A DNA stretch of 64,000 nt from Pieris napi (taxonomy: Eukaryota > Arthropoda > Insecta > Lepidoptera > Pieridae). Numbering within the stretch: position 1 is the stretch's first letter; the number at the start of each line of letters is the position of its first letter. Shown piece after piece: positions 44,515 through 57,317 of this stretch. Made by a program: the position numbers and the translations under genes. Location: the NCBI RefSeq assembly GCF_905475465.1, contig NC_062242.1, positions 11,435,501 through 11,499,500 of the forward strand. The letters run 5' to 3'. A model generated the notes under the pieces. The model was not told where the DNA came from and made no database searches. It saw only the letters and a program-made list of their open reading frames with translations.

Positions 44515-47500
44515 ATTTTTTAGTTAAATTTTTTTTATTTTTTTTTTCGGATTATTGCATTGTCATCGATCTTTGACAGGTGCGCAAAGTTTGAATTAAA
44601 TCTGTCCATTAAAAGTGGGTCAAAATCGAGTCCGAAGGAGTCGGTTACATACATACATACATACAGGTGAAGCTAATACAAAGCGTGTAAAAATAAGTTT
44701 AATGTTGAATGTGATACTGTCGATACCTAATTCAACTTCGTAAGTGTGTGTATGTATGACCACAGATTTCGCGGTAACTAAACGACAGCAGTCATGTACG
44801 AGGCAAAGCTGTACATTTTGCTCACTCAGGCTTTCTTAGTTTTATAAGCGTGGCGATTTCCTTAATCGTCAGAGTTACGCCCCGAGAATATAGCCAGACG
44901 TAGGCACTCTCTTCAACTGTTACATTGCATTCATTCGTTACATAGCAATTAACATTTCATTATTTCGCTTATATTCTATTGTACGCTAGTGGTTAATATA
45001 GAGTAAAACTAACGAAGAATGAATACGCGTTCAAAATTTTAATAAACCTGATTTGTGGATGCGTTCATAGAGGACATAATTTGGGCCGTGAATTAACATC
45101 GATGTTACGATATTTTTGGTATAGCAACATCGATGTTACGATATTTTTGGTATAGCAACATCGATGATCATCGAGCATTCCTAATTCAAACTTGTTAGTA
45201 GTTCAAGATAAGATAAGTGAGAATGTCTGTGAGTATGAGTAAACTTTTGAAACATTTTAGGCGTTAAAAATCTAAATATATTTCGTCATACATGGTTACA
45301 GTCATATTCTTAAGGATTTCCTTCAAATATTGTTTAAAAAAAGGATTAATTAATCTACTATGTAATTCACAGAAAATACTTAATACTTATACAACATATA
45401 AGTTATTTACACTGTTTGTTTGTTAAACCGATACTCACTAGCTTAATTATTATAATTCAAAATGAATTGCAAATAAAATTATGAAAATAAATAAAAAATC
45501 GTGTAAAATAAGGAAGTCCGATTTTCTCACGAATAAAAATCTTCATGTAATGCTTAATAGTGAAGGTAAAACATTATTGGCCTTACACGTGGACTAAAGA
45601 TAGTGTAAAGGTACCTGTTACCATGGTTACCGTACATAACTATGGTAGCGCAGGATTTAGACATTTAGCACGTCTATTATAGGCCTTCAATGAAGAGTGC
45701 GTGAAAATACGATGTATTTTTTAATGAAATTTCTAGATTTTCTTGTTTACAGTTTTATACCGATTGTGTTATGACCGTAAAATCTACATACTTTAATAAA
45801 CTACGTATTGACTGATATTAAAAAAAAGTAGTAAGAGAAGTCAAGAGGCTGTACAGTGTGTCAGTGTCCAAATCAATTAGTACTTACATTACTACAATAA
45901 TAGTATGGGATATGTACTATTATGGTATAATCCCATAAAATATACATTTAAGAATTTCAACGAAATCAATTATCGGTTAGGAAATTAGTAAAATTTGACA
46001 GGGCATTCAGAAATACTGAGGGTAATTTTGACGAATCGTAGTAGATCTCAAAAAAATCTGTATCAACAACCCGTGCTTCGAATATTGAATTCTTTACTTT
46101 GCTTCGTATACTAGAAACCGCAATTTTTACGTTGTATAAGAATTATGGTCAGAACTAGCCAATGGCTAAACGATGGTAGCTATTTAAATTATATAAATTA
46201 AAAAAAAATTAAATGTTGCCATTGTTGCCCCATAAAAACGTGTAAACACAATGGCCTAGTCGTTATAACAGACGACCTTTAAATAAATTATAAGTCTAAG
46301 GTCTTCTAGCTTCTTGCCCTTGAAGAACTACCTACAACTATGCCTCGAAGGACTTACAATGCCACATTAAAGTAATTATTTAAGTTTATTATTAAACAAC
46401 AATATGCTATGAGTAGAGGAGCCGTCGGAGCATTGAGGATGTTATTCTGTGCTGCGGGACTTTAAGATGAATAATACGAAAAACACTGGAATATTATGAA
46501 CGTATAAAGGAAGGATATAATTTAAATATATTTTGAATTCCGGGAAGAATCAGTCAAGCATTCTGCGAACATTATTTAAATATCTTAAGTTCATCACATT
46601 TATTAATAACGACAAAAGTTAATGTAACATTAATAATATTTAAATATAGGTATAATCTAAGAATATTACTAATTCTTGATGTGATATATTAATACATAAA
46701 AATATTATATGAAAGGTATAAATGCTCTTGTTTAATTTATTCATAGACCCTTGTCTTTATTTACCTTTTTTGGAAATTGTGTGACGTAAATCTTCTTTTT
46801 CATACTAATTATTCAAAACTGCGAGTTTATGACGTTAATGCAAACTCTAGCAATCACACAATACAATAGAACCATTCATTAAAACATTTCAAACTAATGT
46901 AAAATAAGAGCTACACAGGCAACTGGCTTTTTTCTTTTAATGACCATAGATAAGATAGGTTTATAGGGATGTCAATTATCCAGTTTATTATCTCGTTTTT
47001 AATCTGTTTTAATCAGTAAATGGCTTAAATTATCTCATGCGTTAATAACCTTACCACTATCGTTTACATTTTATGCTTGATGTTTGCATTGTTTGCAGGA
47101 GATAATAAATTATAGTCTAATGACCTACTGATATTATCTTAATTAATTTTAACTTCCTTATGCTTTCTAGGTGTCTTTATATGTATATATATGTACACAT
47201 AACGAAATGACAAACCAATATTAACATGCAGTGCTGTATAACATTCTTGTAAGACTACTATGAATTGTGACACAACTAGCCAATTATTATATCAATTTCC
47301 ACAAACTACAAGTAAAATTACATGTATGAGCAGCAGGATGGTGAACTTTTATTGTAGAAAACATTTCAAACTATGTTATCAATAGAAAGTAAGAACTTAT
47401 AATTTTGATGCGAAACCTAAGTCAATGGAGTGTAGACAAAATTGAGTTTAGACAATTTCCTTCTCAATGTTTTATCACAGGGTCATACCACAAAATTCAC

Positions 47501-47602
47501 CTTCCCTTTAAGTCATAGCTGAATACTTTAAAAGCAAAACATATTTACAGATAAATTAGACATCAAATATATTTGGCAAGTGTTCAACCATTTAAGTGCA
47601 TT
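44515..47602 (+). other. Intergenic DNA, no gene seen
   Basis: AT-rich. Contains a CATA microsatellite (44646-44664) and a tandem pair of a 32-base unit with CATCGATGTTACGATATTTT (about 45097-45165). Further exons of the minus-strand gene at 47603 could lie here but I could not find them. Confidence 0.4.
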
Positions 47603-48041
47603 CTAAGTTACTCTTACTAAATTCAAATTATCGTGAGGATCCTCAGGTAAGACAATCGGACCCTTAATCAAGGGATCTCTGTCATTTGCAGTACGATCTC
47701 GAGTCTCACTCTCAGAGTGGTGACGTACATCACATTTCTTCATTTCTACACATACTTCTTAGGTCTTGTACTGTGAATGTGTTTTTAATTTTACTGAAGA
47801 ATAAGATTATTTTCATGTCTGTTTGTATCCTCTAGTATTTTCATTTGTGTTACACTTTTAACATTTAGAGAAATCTATTTTGTTGTAATAACAACATTAT
47901 CTAGTGTAATAACAAGATTGTAAGAAAATACCAGTCATGAAACCTGGATCTTTTTCAAATATATTTCTTTTTAAAACTAAGTGAATAAAAAGATGTTACC
48001 TCATCTTCACTATCATTTCTCAATAATGGTGTTGTTTCCAT
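47603..48041 (-). CDS. Unidentified small gene or gene 5' end, two exons
   Basis: Minus strand, head to head with delta-COP. Exon 1 (48041-48000) starts at an ATG and encodes METTPLLRNDSEDE before a GTAACA donor. Exon 2 from 47737 (acceptor AAATGAAG) continues in frame as KCDVRHHSESETRDRT, ANDRDPLIKGPIVLPEDPHD and NLNL. There a GTAAGA could act as a donor at 47617; if not spliced, the frame reads VRVT then stops at 47603, giving 58 residues. The acidic, dileucine-bearing N-terminus (TPLLRND) recalls sorting signals of lysosomal or endosomal membrane proteins, but no membrane segment is seen here. I do not recognise the family. Confidence 0.45.
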
Positions 48042-48929
48042 ATGTGCGATATTCCACTAAATTATAAAAAAACCACTGAACGTAAACACTCACTACCAAC
48101 TGAATAATTCAATATTATTTTATTAATTCTAATTAATACTATTATCAGGCAGAAGGAAAATGTATTGTATGCAAATCGTATAACTGCCCATTAACCGAAA
48201 TAATAACAATATGGTAACGCATAACCGAGCATGTGACTCAAACTGTTGTATTCGATATATAAAAAATTCAAAAGGATTCATTCACTCACCACAGTGTGTT
48301 GCTTTGTGAAATGGCACTTTGAACTTTCTCTTGGGGTAACTGCACGCTATTTGTTATCCTTTGGCATAGTCGACATTAATAACAAGAAATCTTATAAATT
48401 TTGCTGTAAAAATATGATCAAAATATTTACGGATTTAAAAAAACCTTAAATTATTTTCTGTACTTTATTAATCGCAGATAATTTTTGTCTTTTTTTTTAA
48501 TATGTAATAAACTACTATTTTTTTACTTCTGACATTGACAGTGATAAACTTGAAATTTGGCTCTACTGAGTAAAAATAACAGAAAACTTTAACCTCGAAT
48601 ATTATTTATTTCAATCAAAATTCCCTTGGAAGTTGGAACCCTCTTATTAAGTTATTTTTATCTATTATAAAGTTCATAAAACAGTTTTTTTCATAATTTA
48701 TAATTAATACTGTTCTGCAACATTAGTTTCACCATTGATTCTCCTACATCTGACATAATATTATGTGTTAGTTAATGTCGAATCTGTCTGCAGTCAAAAT
48801 GTCAACGATTACACGTCAGCTCCATCAAAAGTCAAAACGTCCCCAAGAAAATAAATCACAAGTTGGGATTAAATTATTTTGAGTCCATAAAAATAAATAT
48901 TAGCTTGTACAAAATATTATTTTGTGAAA
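48042..48929. promoter_or_regulatory. Likely shared promoter region, minus-strand gene and delta-COP
   Basis: About 890 bases between two divergent ATGs. No TATA box in a convincing place; AT-rich. Inferred from gene layout only. Confidence 0.35.
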
Positions 48930-51900
48930 ATGGTAAGAATTCTGATTCAGTGCCCTCTTTTTACATTTAAAATCCATATATTATGCATTCCAATGTTAAT
49001 AAATGCAATAAATGTTTTTAGGTGCTTATCGCGGCTACGGTATGCACGAAATCAGGGAAAGGTAAATTTTGTTGAGAATTGTTTAGTATTAGTAGCTCTA
49101 AATACTGGGTATAAAACGCTCACTACATGTAAATTCCATTTTATAGCTTTGGTGTCTCGTCAATTCGTGGAAATGACCAAGGCTCGTATAGAAGGGTTGC
49201 TAGCTGCCTTTCCTAAACTAATGACCGGTGGCAGACAGCACACATTTGTAGAAACAGAATCTGTAAGGTAGTAGTACTTTAACATATTAAATAAATATAT
49301 TAACCATCCTACTATTGACATTGGAACTATTTAATGTAAATGAATGTTTAAATATGTTTTGAACTTGCTTTAAACTAATTAAGTCAATCAAAAATAAATT
49401 TGATATTAATTCTTAAGTGAATATTGGTCACTACTTGATCTTAAAGCTTTTTGCAATAAAGTTATAAATGTATGTTGCATACATCAAGTAATATTTCTAT
49501 AATATAATTACAATTTTTTTAAGATATGTGTATCAACCATTGGATAAGTTATACATGTTGTTAATCACAACTAAAGCAAGTAACATTCTTGAAGATTTGG
49601 AAACCCTTCGGCTCTTCAGCAGAGTGGTAATATTCTTTCTAAATTTTATATATTTTTTTTAAATCTTCTAAAACTAGCCTCAGAAAGCATAAATATAAGA
49701 GTACTTTTCCTCTTAGATATACTATAAATGATTATAGTTCAGGAAATGACACTTGCCTTTAAGTGCATGAGCCTTTTGTTTTTGTATAATAATTTCGGTT
49801 ATGACTTTTGAGTGATTTGGTTCCCAAAAAAAATTTACACAATTAGGTCTTTGTGTGATCAAACACAATAAATAAATTCATAGTATAATACACATATACT
49901 AATTAATAATGCATAGTCACCATAGAGCTGAAGTTTTTTGACAATGAGCTTAACTATAAAATCTACATATGAAGAAGTGTTATGTATGTTTTAGGTACCA
50001 GAATATTGTACTCAGCTTACTGAGGCAGAAGTATTAAATCAGGCATTCAATTTGCTGTTTGCGTTTGATGAAATTGTAGCCCTTGGGTACAGAGAAAGTG
50101 TAAATTTGGCTCAGGTATGTGTTCACTCCACTTGAAATAACATTGTTTGTATTGGTAATTTTACTATAGAATTAAAGAAGGCACTACTCTTCACTATTAA
50201 ACAATTAGTAGCCTGTAGGTTAGTTTCAGTATACAGTATGAATTGTTCAGAAGCTCATTAAAGTTTGGATATTATGTTAGACTGTTATCAAACATAATAA
50301 TTATGGTATAACAAACAAACAACTGATTAGTAGCTATTTTTATGGGACTTCTTATAACATGGCTTGATAGCAAATTTTATTTCATTTACTAAAAGCGTGT
50401 ACATTAGAATAAGTGCATTTTTTCAGTAACTTGTGAAATGTGTAATACTAAATTTGTGTTTCCTTAGGTGCGCTCATTTGTGGAGATGGACTCTCACGAA
50501 GAAAAGATCTACCAAGCTGTCAGACAGGTGGGCTGATGTTATATTCCTTTAGATATATTATATTTGCCGGCCATTGTTAAGTCACATTTTTTGGAGACAT
50601 GTTGTTTTTATATTAAAGTAACGACCCCTAGCCGATGATTGTAATCTTAATCTGATTTTATAATAGATATTGGAATTAATAAACGGTTATTCTGATAAAC
50701 ACAGACTCAAGAGCGAGAAGCAGCGAACCGTATGCGAGAAAAAGCAAAAGAGTTACAACGCGAGAGGTTGGAAGCGGCTAAAGGAAGGTACACTGGAGCT
50801 TCACACAAGTCGTTTGGTAAGAATTAAAAGGCAAAATATTTTCTTTTGCATAGTTAGTATAGGTCTTATGTTTTATTGAGTAATTTTGAGGACTACCTAA
50901 GGCTTACTTTAGTACTTTTTGTTTTGAAAATTATTGCGTCAGAATTGACTAAACCCTAACCGATCAAACGTCGCTTAGTTGATAAAAGGGCCTGGGACTA
51001 GTGCTAGACAGGTTACTTCTTTGCGATATTTGTTTTAAAATAAGTGTTGTTTGATGATTTGCTATTTTAAGAGTACCGAGAGTTTTTTACGCCGGCTTTT
51101 TCTCTCGGCCTACACCCTCTGTCTTCTTTGCCGATGAGTAGGGATGTCTACCGATTCAAATTTAATGACGGAATAAGTGATATCTTTTATTCCATAATAT
51201 TTTTTTTAATTTTGAATACTGTTTAAATGAATGAACAGATGAAGTGAATTTCAATTGTCACAGTTTCAGCCTTGACAATTGTAAAGTCCAAGATAGTGAA
51301 ATAATTGATCAGTAAGAAAATTTAGAACATTGCTTCAGAGCTGTTTAGCTATAAAGCCAGTGAGCAAAAAATACTGTCACCATAATGTACCATTTTGTTT
51401 AGGAACTGGTTTCGGCAGTTCTTCAATGTCATCATCTGCTGCAATCAGTGAGCCAATGATTGAAAAAATACCCACCACACCCGTCAAAGAGACGTAAGCA
51501 GAAGATACCTCTTATTTTTAATGCTATTTTTATAAAGCTTATTCAAGCTATTGATCTATTTATTTATTTCGTAATTCTACAGCTAACAAATAATATATAA
51601 TAACAACAATTATGTATACTAAAGACATTGCCAAAGATGGAATACAAAAAAGGTGTAAAAAGGTACATTAATGAATGAACAGTGGTGTAACTATACCATC
51701 GGGGCCCGTGGCAAATTCTTTTGATGGGGCCCTATCAGTAAAAATCGTCACTTTAATTTTAATAAACTTCGAGATTTTCACCGTACTCTATTACACGTTG
51801 TATATGTCCCACTAATGGCCATAGGCCTCCTCTCTTAGGCGAGAGGGAATGGTCTGTAGTCCCCACGCTAGCCCAATGCGTATTGGAGACTTCACATTCA

Positions 51901-54900
51901 TCCATAGAACATTATATCTCTTGGGCAGGGGCCCTCTTGGGTCGGGGGCCCGTGGTATTTTGCCAGCATTGCCACCCTATTGTTACGCCACTGTTAATGA
52001 AAAAACTACTCACTACCACGTAATGTTTATCGTTTTTATTAAGTTTCCCTTTAGGTATTGAATTAATAATAAAAGAAATATTTCAGCCGTAGCACTCGTT
52101 CAGCGATGAAGCTCGGTTCTCGTGGTACAGACGCGGACAGCTTCGTGTCTCGTCTCCAGACTGAAGGTGAAAAGATCGCCCCCGCACCCACAGCTGTCGC
52201 TAAAGTTGAGAAAGTACCCGTTGCTGACCAGAAAGAGTGAGTAATTGATATATTAAAAAATGTTTTGTAAGAGATATAGACTTATAATGGAAATTTTATT
52301 ATACAAAGCGCTTATGGATTGCCCTCTACATTCCTCAATCATTTTTATTTTATCATGTTTTTAAGGTTTTTTTCAAAATAAGTAAAAGCATAATCAAAAT
52401 ATGTATATTTAAAAAAAGTATCAGTTTAATTTATTTTTAACTGATTTAAAAAGAAATTAAATACTGGTTATTTATCTATCATAACTTGGGTACAATTTCT
52501 TCGGCAAGCAGTAATGTTGATAATATTTTGTTGAATATACTTTATCTAGACAGATTATGAAAGGGTAGACTACAATTTTTTTCTAAAGCGATAACATGCA
52601 AATTAAAGTTGCAAGTTTCGTGGGTCATTTGAAAATATCATTTATTTATGTATCGAAAATGTCATACATCAACGTCAGAAAAAAACGAATGCTTCTAAAC
52701 TTCATTTACAGTACACAAATCAATGTAGAACTAACGGAAAGAACTGATAATAAACTGTCACTGTTTTAAATCGCCAAGTTTTATTTTACAAAATATTTGT
52801 AGATCACGATGGTACAGTCATACATGATAAATTGAATAAAATGAATGTTGATTGGTCCCTTCGGTTATTTGAAGTCCGGGCTTCCCTACTCTCTAGAATT
52901 TGAAGTGTACAGACCTGTCAATTGTTTTTGAAGTTATACTTCTTTAGGCGCGTTATGAAAAATTGATGAGAGTGAAATTTTACGATGCGCGCGCCACGTG
53001 ACACAAAATTAACAGAATGAAGTTGCCCACGGAAGATACGACATTGGACATAATTTAAAAACAACATTCGAATAATAATAGAATTTATGTTACACTCAAT
53101 GTAAGAGAATAATAATAAATATTTATTTATTTAATTTTGAACTTTATTGACTATAATGACTCCTTTTCCAGTCTTTGATTATTTAATTGTAATTAGTTAT
53201 TTGCATGCAATCAAAAACTATTTTTTAATAATGCCAAAGAAGTATACCTTCTTACGCGCGTACATAAGTACACGCACCCTTTTTTTTAATTCTTTGGAAA
53301 ACAATATTTTACGGTTGTACATAATAATAATATAGAAATAATAAATCACTACATTAGATCAAACGAATTTACTTGAATCCCCCCTTCATTCCTGGTAATT
53401 TGAAATTTATTTCTGAATTTTCTGAGTGTTTTTATAAAGACAAATACAGTACGTGTACTTCATAACATTTTAGCGTCCATCTACGTTTGGAAGAGCGCTT
53501 GAACCTAACAGCGGGCCGTGATGGCGATATTCAAAACTTTGAGTTGTCCGGTCTCTTGACGCTGCGTATAACGAACGAGTTGTACGGACGGATTCACGTG
53601 CACGTCGATAATAAGGACACGAGGCCTTTACAACTTCAGGTGTGTATTTTAACATATATATAACACTATATGTATGGGTAATTAAAGTTAATTACATTAT
53701 TGTTGTGTATTCAACTCAAACATTCTAGCGTAAACAAACTCCCACTCCCCGCTTACCCTCGCAAATTAAAAGTTTTCTCGACTCTTCGCTGGAGAGCGAC
53801 TTATTTGTTAAGCGTATGCGGGTAATATATTGTGATTTAAAAATGTACTGAGAAAATATTACTAGTTTAATTAATTTTATAAAAAATAAAAAAAAACTTA
53901 TTAATATTTTTAGTCAATATTTGGTCATACTATTATTTATATATATTATACTCATGTAAATAAATAATAGTTTCGACGGTATTTAACCATATTTATGTTA
54001 CCATTGTTACAAGCAATCTATAATTTTTTAAAGAACTTTTTCGCAACAAATGAAATTTGAAATATGTACTTTAATAAGCAAGAACAAAATTGTTGTCCAT
54101 TGAGGTCCCCTGGATGATGCAGGATTTAAGAAAATTATATTTTCGTATTATAAGTAAAAACTATGGTTATTAAGTTCACATATGCATTAAGCCTTACAAA
54201 ATTAACAGACGTGGTAACACTAAAGAAGTGAGAAGTGAAAATCGGCCGGTCACATTGCCCCCCAAGAGAACCCCACCAAGAAGGTACTAGAAACTAGAAA
54301 ACAACTACAGCCAAAAGCAGAGGAAGAATGGAAAAAGGGAAACAAATCTTTTTTGAGAGGAGACCAATTGGTGATTAAAAAACTGCAGGATAACCAGCGC
54401 GAAAAAAGGAAGAGAGATAAATAAAACTGTATCTCCCAACTTGTCTACACAGAAAAAACAGAACACATCTAACAAGTTTGAAAACACATCAACTAAAACT
54501 AACAATGTAGGGCAACTACCTTAGTGACGACTGATGGGTCAAAAAGACTCCTTGATTAGGTTGTTTTAGAATGTGTTTCTTCCATATTTGTTTTGCTTTT
54601 CCGGTTTTGGTTGTTGTTGTTTTTACTACCTTAGTGACGACTGATGGGTCAAAAAGACTCCTAGTTGGAATGGCCCAGTGGGACAAAAAAAAGAGAGGAT
54701 TCGCACCAGAAACATGGGAAGATGAATTAAGAGATAGCGGGGAAAGATTGGAAAATACTTCCAAAGATTAAAAACAAATGCAAGAATTTGGAGGAAGTCT
54801 TCACACTTCTTCAAATACAAAAATATTAGGCTATTTTTATTTTGTTTATGGGACGCACTTAGAGCTAAGACTCGATGCTGAATTTCCCCCTAAAAGTACT

Positions 54901-56667
54901 TGTTTTTATCAAATAGATAATTATTAACTTGTGATATTATTTTTATAGACTCACCCCAACGTGGACAAAGAGGCATTCAGATCAGAGGGAGTGATTCGTT
55001 TGAAGCAAGCTCAAAGGCCATTCCCAATGAACAGTGATGTCGGAGTACTTAAGTGGAGGTTGGCTACCGCCGGTGATGACAGGCCACCGCTTTCAGGTAC
55101 TTATTAAAAAAAAATTGCTATGAATGAATACATTTTTCTATTACAATCTATTGCAATGTTTTTACCGTGCGTATTGGAATTTAACGATATGAAATAGGTA
55201 CATCCATTTGGTTTTTATAAATATAAAAGTAATTTTATTTTAATTGTAGTTTTACGTATTGCAATTTCTCTTAAATATTTAATATAGATTTTTTAAATGA
55301 CGATATTTGGCAAATGCTAGTATTTAGTTTATTTCAATTATACTGTTAATTATTGATATTTAGACCGATGATTAAGATTTTTGGAATCAGGCTAAAGATT
55401 TTTTGCTTAATTTCAAACAATTAAAAAAAAGATTTTATTTATAGTTAAATATACTTAGAATGAGATACACGGACATTTAATTAAATTAGATCAAAGTTAT
55501 TTTAATTAAAATTCACCGATTTAAATAAAAGTGTTAATAAAAAGACAATGTATGGTTTTAGTGAACTGCTGGCCGTCAGAGGGCGCTAACGGCGGTTGTG
55601 ACGTCAACATTGAGTATGAGCTGGAACAAGACCACTTGGTGCTTGCAGATGTCAATATTAACATTCCTCTGCCGTGAGTATATATGGCTGCTTATATTAT
55701 CTTTATTTTATTACTTTGTGGTTGTATTACTTTATTACAGTTGTAAGCGAGAAACTTCAAACTTTTAAAGGTTTAAAACATTGTCAAGATATCATCGGTG
55801 GTGATTATTTTATGTCTTATTGTTTTTATTTATGACAATTAATTTTTTTTTCAGATCTGGCAACACCACCCTTGTCGTCCACCAATGGGAAGGTAGCTAC
55901 AGTCAAAAGGGCCGAACTCTTGTCTGGAACATTCCATTTATTAATAAACAACAGAAAAGTGGCACTTTGGAATTTACGTAAGTATAAAAAATTATCGTTT
56001 AAATACTTTTAATTAAAATGCTTTAAGAATGATTTATTACATGACAATGGATACGAGTCTTTTAGTCGAATAATAAATCGCGTTTTTTTATTGTATAAGG
56101 TAATATGAGATAGTATTAGTTATTGAAATCATTAATTTCCGAACTCTACAATCTACATACATCATCAGTAGTAATAACTACGAGTCTTAGAGTTTCCATA
56201 AATGTCTTATTTATACATACATACGTTAATCATAAATCATCTATTTACCTTTAATAATTGATAACAAAGACATACAGTATAATTTCTTTATAATTTCATT
56301 CGTTATAAGGAAAAACTCTTTACAACGTAAAAATTAGATAAATTTATTTTAATACCAATACCCCATACATGAATTCTTCTCTCCCTATAACGAAATCTCT
56401 TTATAACGAATAAAAATGCTCTCCCACGAAATTCGTTGAGAGTACACTGTATTTAAAAAGTTTTTATGTACTTTATTTTTAATTTTGTTAAATTTCAGTG
56501 TTACTCCAGCGATACCAAACGATTTCTTCCCGCTAACTGTCAGTTGGACATCTGAAACGTCACTAGCTTTATTGTCATCTCACAAAGTGGTGCAGGCTGA
56601 TGATGGGACACCGGTGGACTTCTCACAGGAAATATCTTTCCATCCTGATAAATATGAAATCGTTTAA
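48930..56667 (+). CDS. Arcn1: Coatomer subunit delta (delta-COP, archain)
   Basis: Subunit of the COPI coat that drives retrograde Golgi-to-ER vesicle traffic; the delta/zeta-type adaptor half. Fourteen exons: 48930-48932, 49022-49061, 49147-49267, 49524-49626, 49995-50114, 50468-50527, 50705-50816, 51403-51493, 52087-52236, 53474-53639, 54949-55096, 55562-55673, 55855-55977, 56499-56667 (TAA). They total 1518 nt or 505 residues, against 511 in human. The N-terminal longin domain has RQFVEMTKARIEGLLAAFPK, HTFVETESVRYVYQP and LEDLETLRLFSRV. A charged coiled stretch (QEREAANRMREKAKEL) and a Ser-rich linker follow. The C-terminal mu-homology domain begins near DVHLRLEERLNLTAGRDG and includes THPNVDK, VGVLKWRL, NCWPSE and CDVNIEYEL. 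The first exon codes only for the initiator Met, and VLIAATVC follows. All splice sites are GT-AG. Confidence 0.97.
51050..51185 (+). mobile_element. Retroelement 3' end (CTCTCGGCCTACACCCTCTG), copy 1
   Basis: GAGAGTTTTTTACGCCGGCT, GATGAGTAGGGATGTCTACC and GGAATAAGTGATA. The second half recurs at 27530-27595 next to the mariner relic. In intron 7 of delta-COP. Confidence 0.6.
52925..53290 (-). mobile_element. MITE copy, opposite to 19698-20065
   Basis: GAAGTTATACTTCTTTAGGC, GATGAGAGTGAAATTTTACG, CCCACGGAAGATACGACATT and AATGCCAAAGAAGTATACCT. It is the reverse-complement layout of the 19698 element. In intron 9 of delta-COP. Confidence 0.75.
54190..54830 (+). repeat. Unclassified insertion with a 35-bp direct duplication
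   Basis: CTACCTTAGTGACGACTGAT and GGGTCAAAAAGACTCCT occur at 54518-54553 and again at 54627-54662. The second plus frame reads TTDGSKRLLVGMAQWDKKKR and WEDELRDSGERLENTSKD. Base use is unlike the surrounding intron 10 of delta-COP. Probably a fragment of a mobile element. Confidence 0.45.
56285..56452. mobile_element. pogo/Tigger-like MITE, copy 2
   Basis: Left ATACAGTATAATTTCTTTAT, right CGTTGAGAGTACACTGTATT. Interior TCTTTATAACGAATAAAAAT matches the 41093 element. In the last intron of delta-COP. Confidence 0.7.
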
Positions 56668-56700
56668 ATATGTAATATTTTATGTTAAGGGTGTAATCCA

Positions 56701-56706
56701 AATAAA
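56701..56706 (+). terminator. Poly(A) signal of delta-COP
   Basis: AATAAA 34 bases after the TAA stop, followed by T-rich sequence; a short 3' UTR. Confidence 0.7.
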
Positions 56707-56927
56707 TGATTATATTTAATGTGTTTTTTATATATAAAATAAATGAAGGTTAACTTTCGAGCACTGAATCCTCGGAGGGATTATTGGAATTAGAGGCCGC
56801 ACCACCAATATTTTGAGATTTTTTTACTTATTTTAAAAAAAACATAGATTTTTTTTTTGGAGAATGTTAGCACAATTTTATTGTCACTGCTTTCATAACT
56901 TGTTGTTTGCAAAATATATACAGTCAA

Positions 56928-57105
56928 AATCTATTATAACGACATCGAAGGGACTACTCATATTTGGTCGTAGAAACCGATAATCGTAACAGCCGATGAC
57001 GTTATTAAGAACCTAATACAATAGAATTCAACCGGGACCTTTGATTTTGGTCAATATAACCGGTACGTTGTTCTAAACGATGTCGTCGTAAACGGTTTTG
57101 TATTT
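56928..57105. mobile_element. Degraded pogo-like MITE
   Basis: ATACAGTCAAAATCTATTAT at the left and repeated AACCGGTACG/AAACGGTTTT motifs towards the right. Resembles the ends of 41093 and 56285. Between delta-COP and the protease homologue. Confidence 0.45.
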
Positions 57106-57317
57106 TATTACGCCCTGAAAACTATAGGAATTTTATGATATAAATTGGCAAGATCTTTTTTATACTCTTGAAATTATGGCAATACCTTCAACAAAATTAT
57201 ATCAAATATTTTTTTATTATCGTAAAATAGTAGCGTGGATTCTAATTTCCAAGATTATGATAAAAATAACATATTTTCCAATGTAACAAACCTATAAAAT
57301 GCCAAACGATTTACGAA

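Noticed and set aside
54516..54820. Minus-strand frames of 64 and 82 codons
   Set aside because: They overlap each other and the direct duplication, and have no splice signals; treated as part of an insertion.
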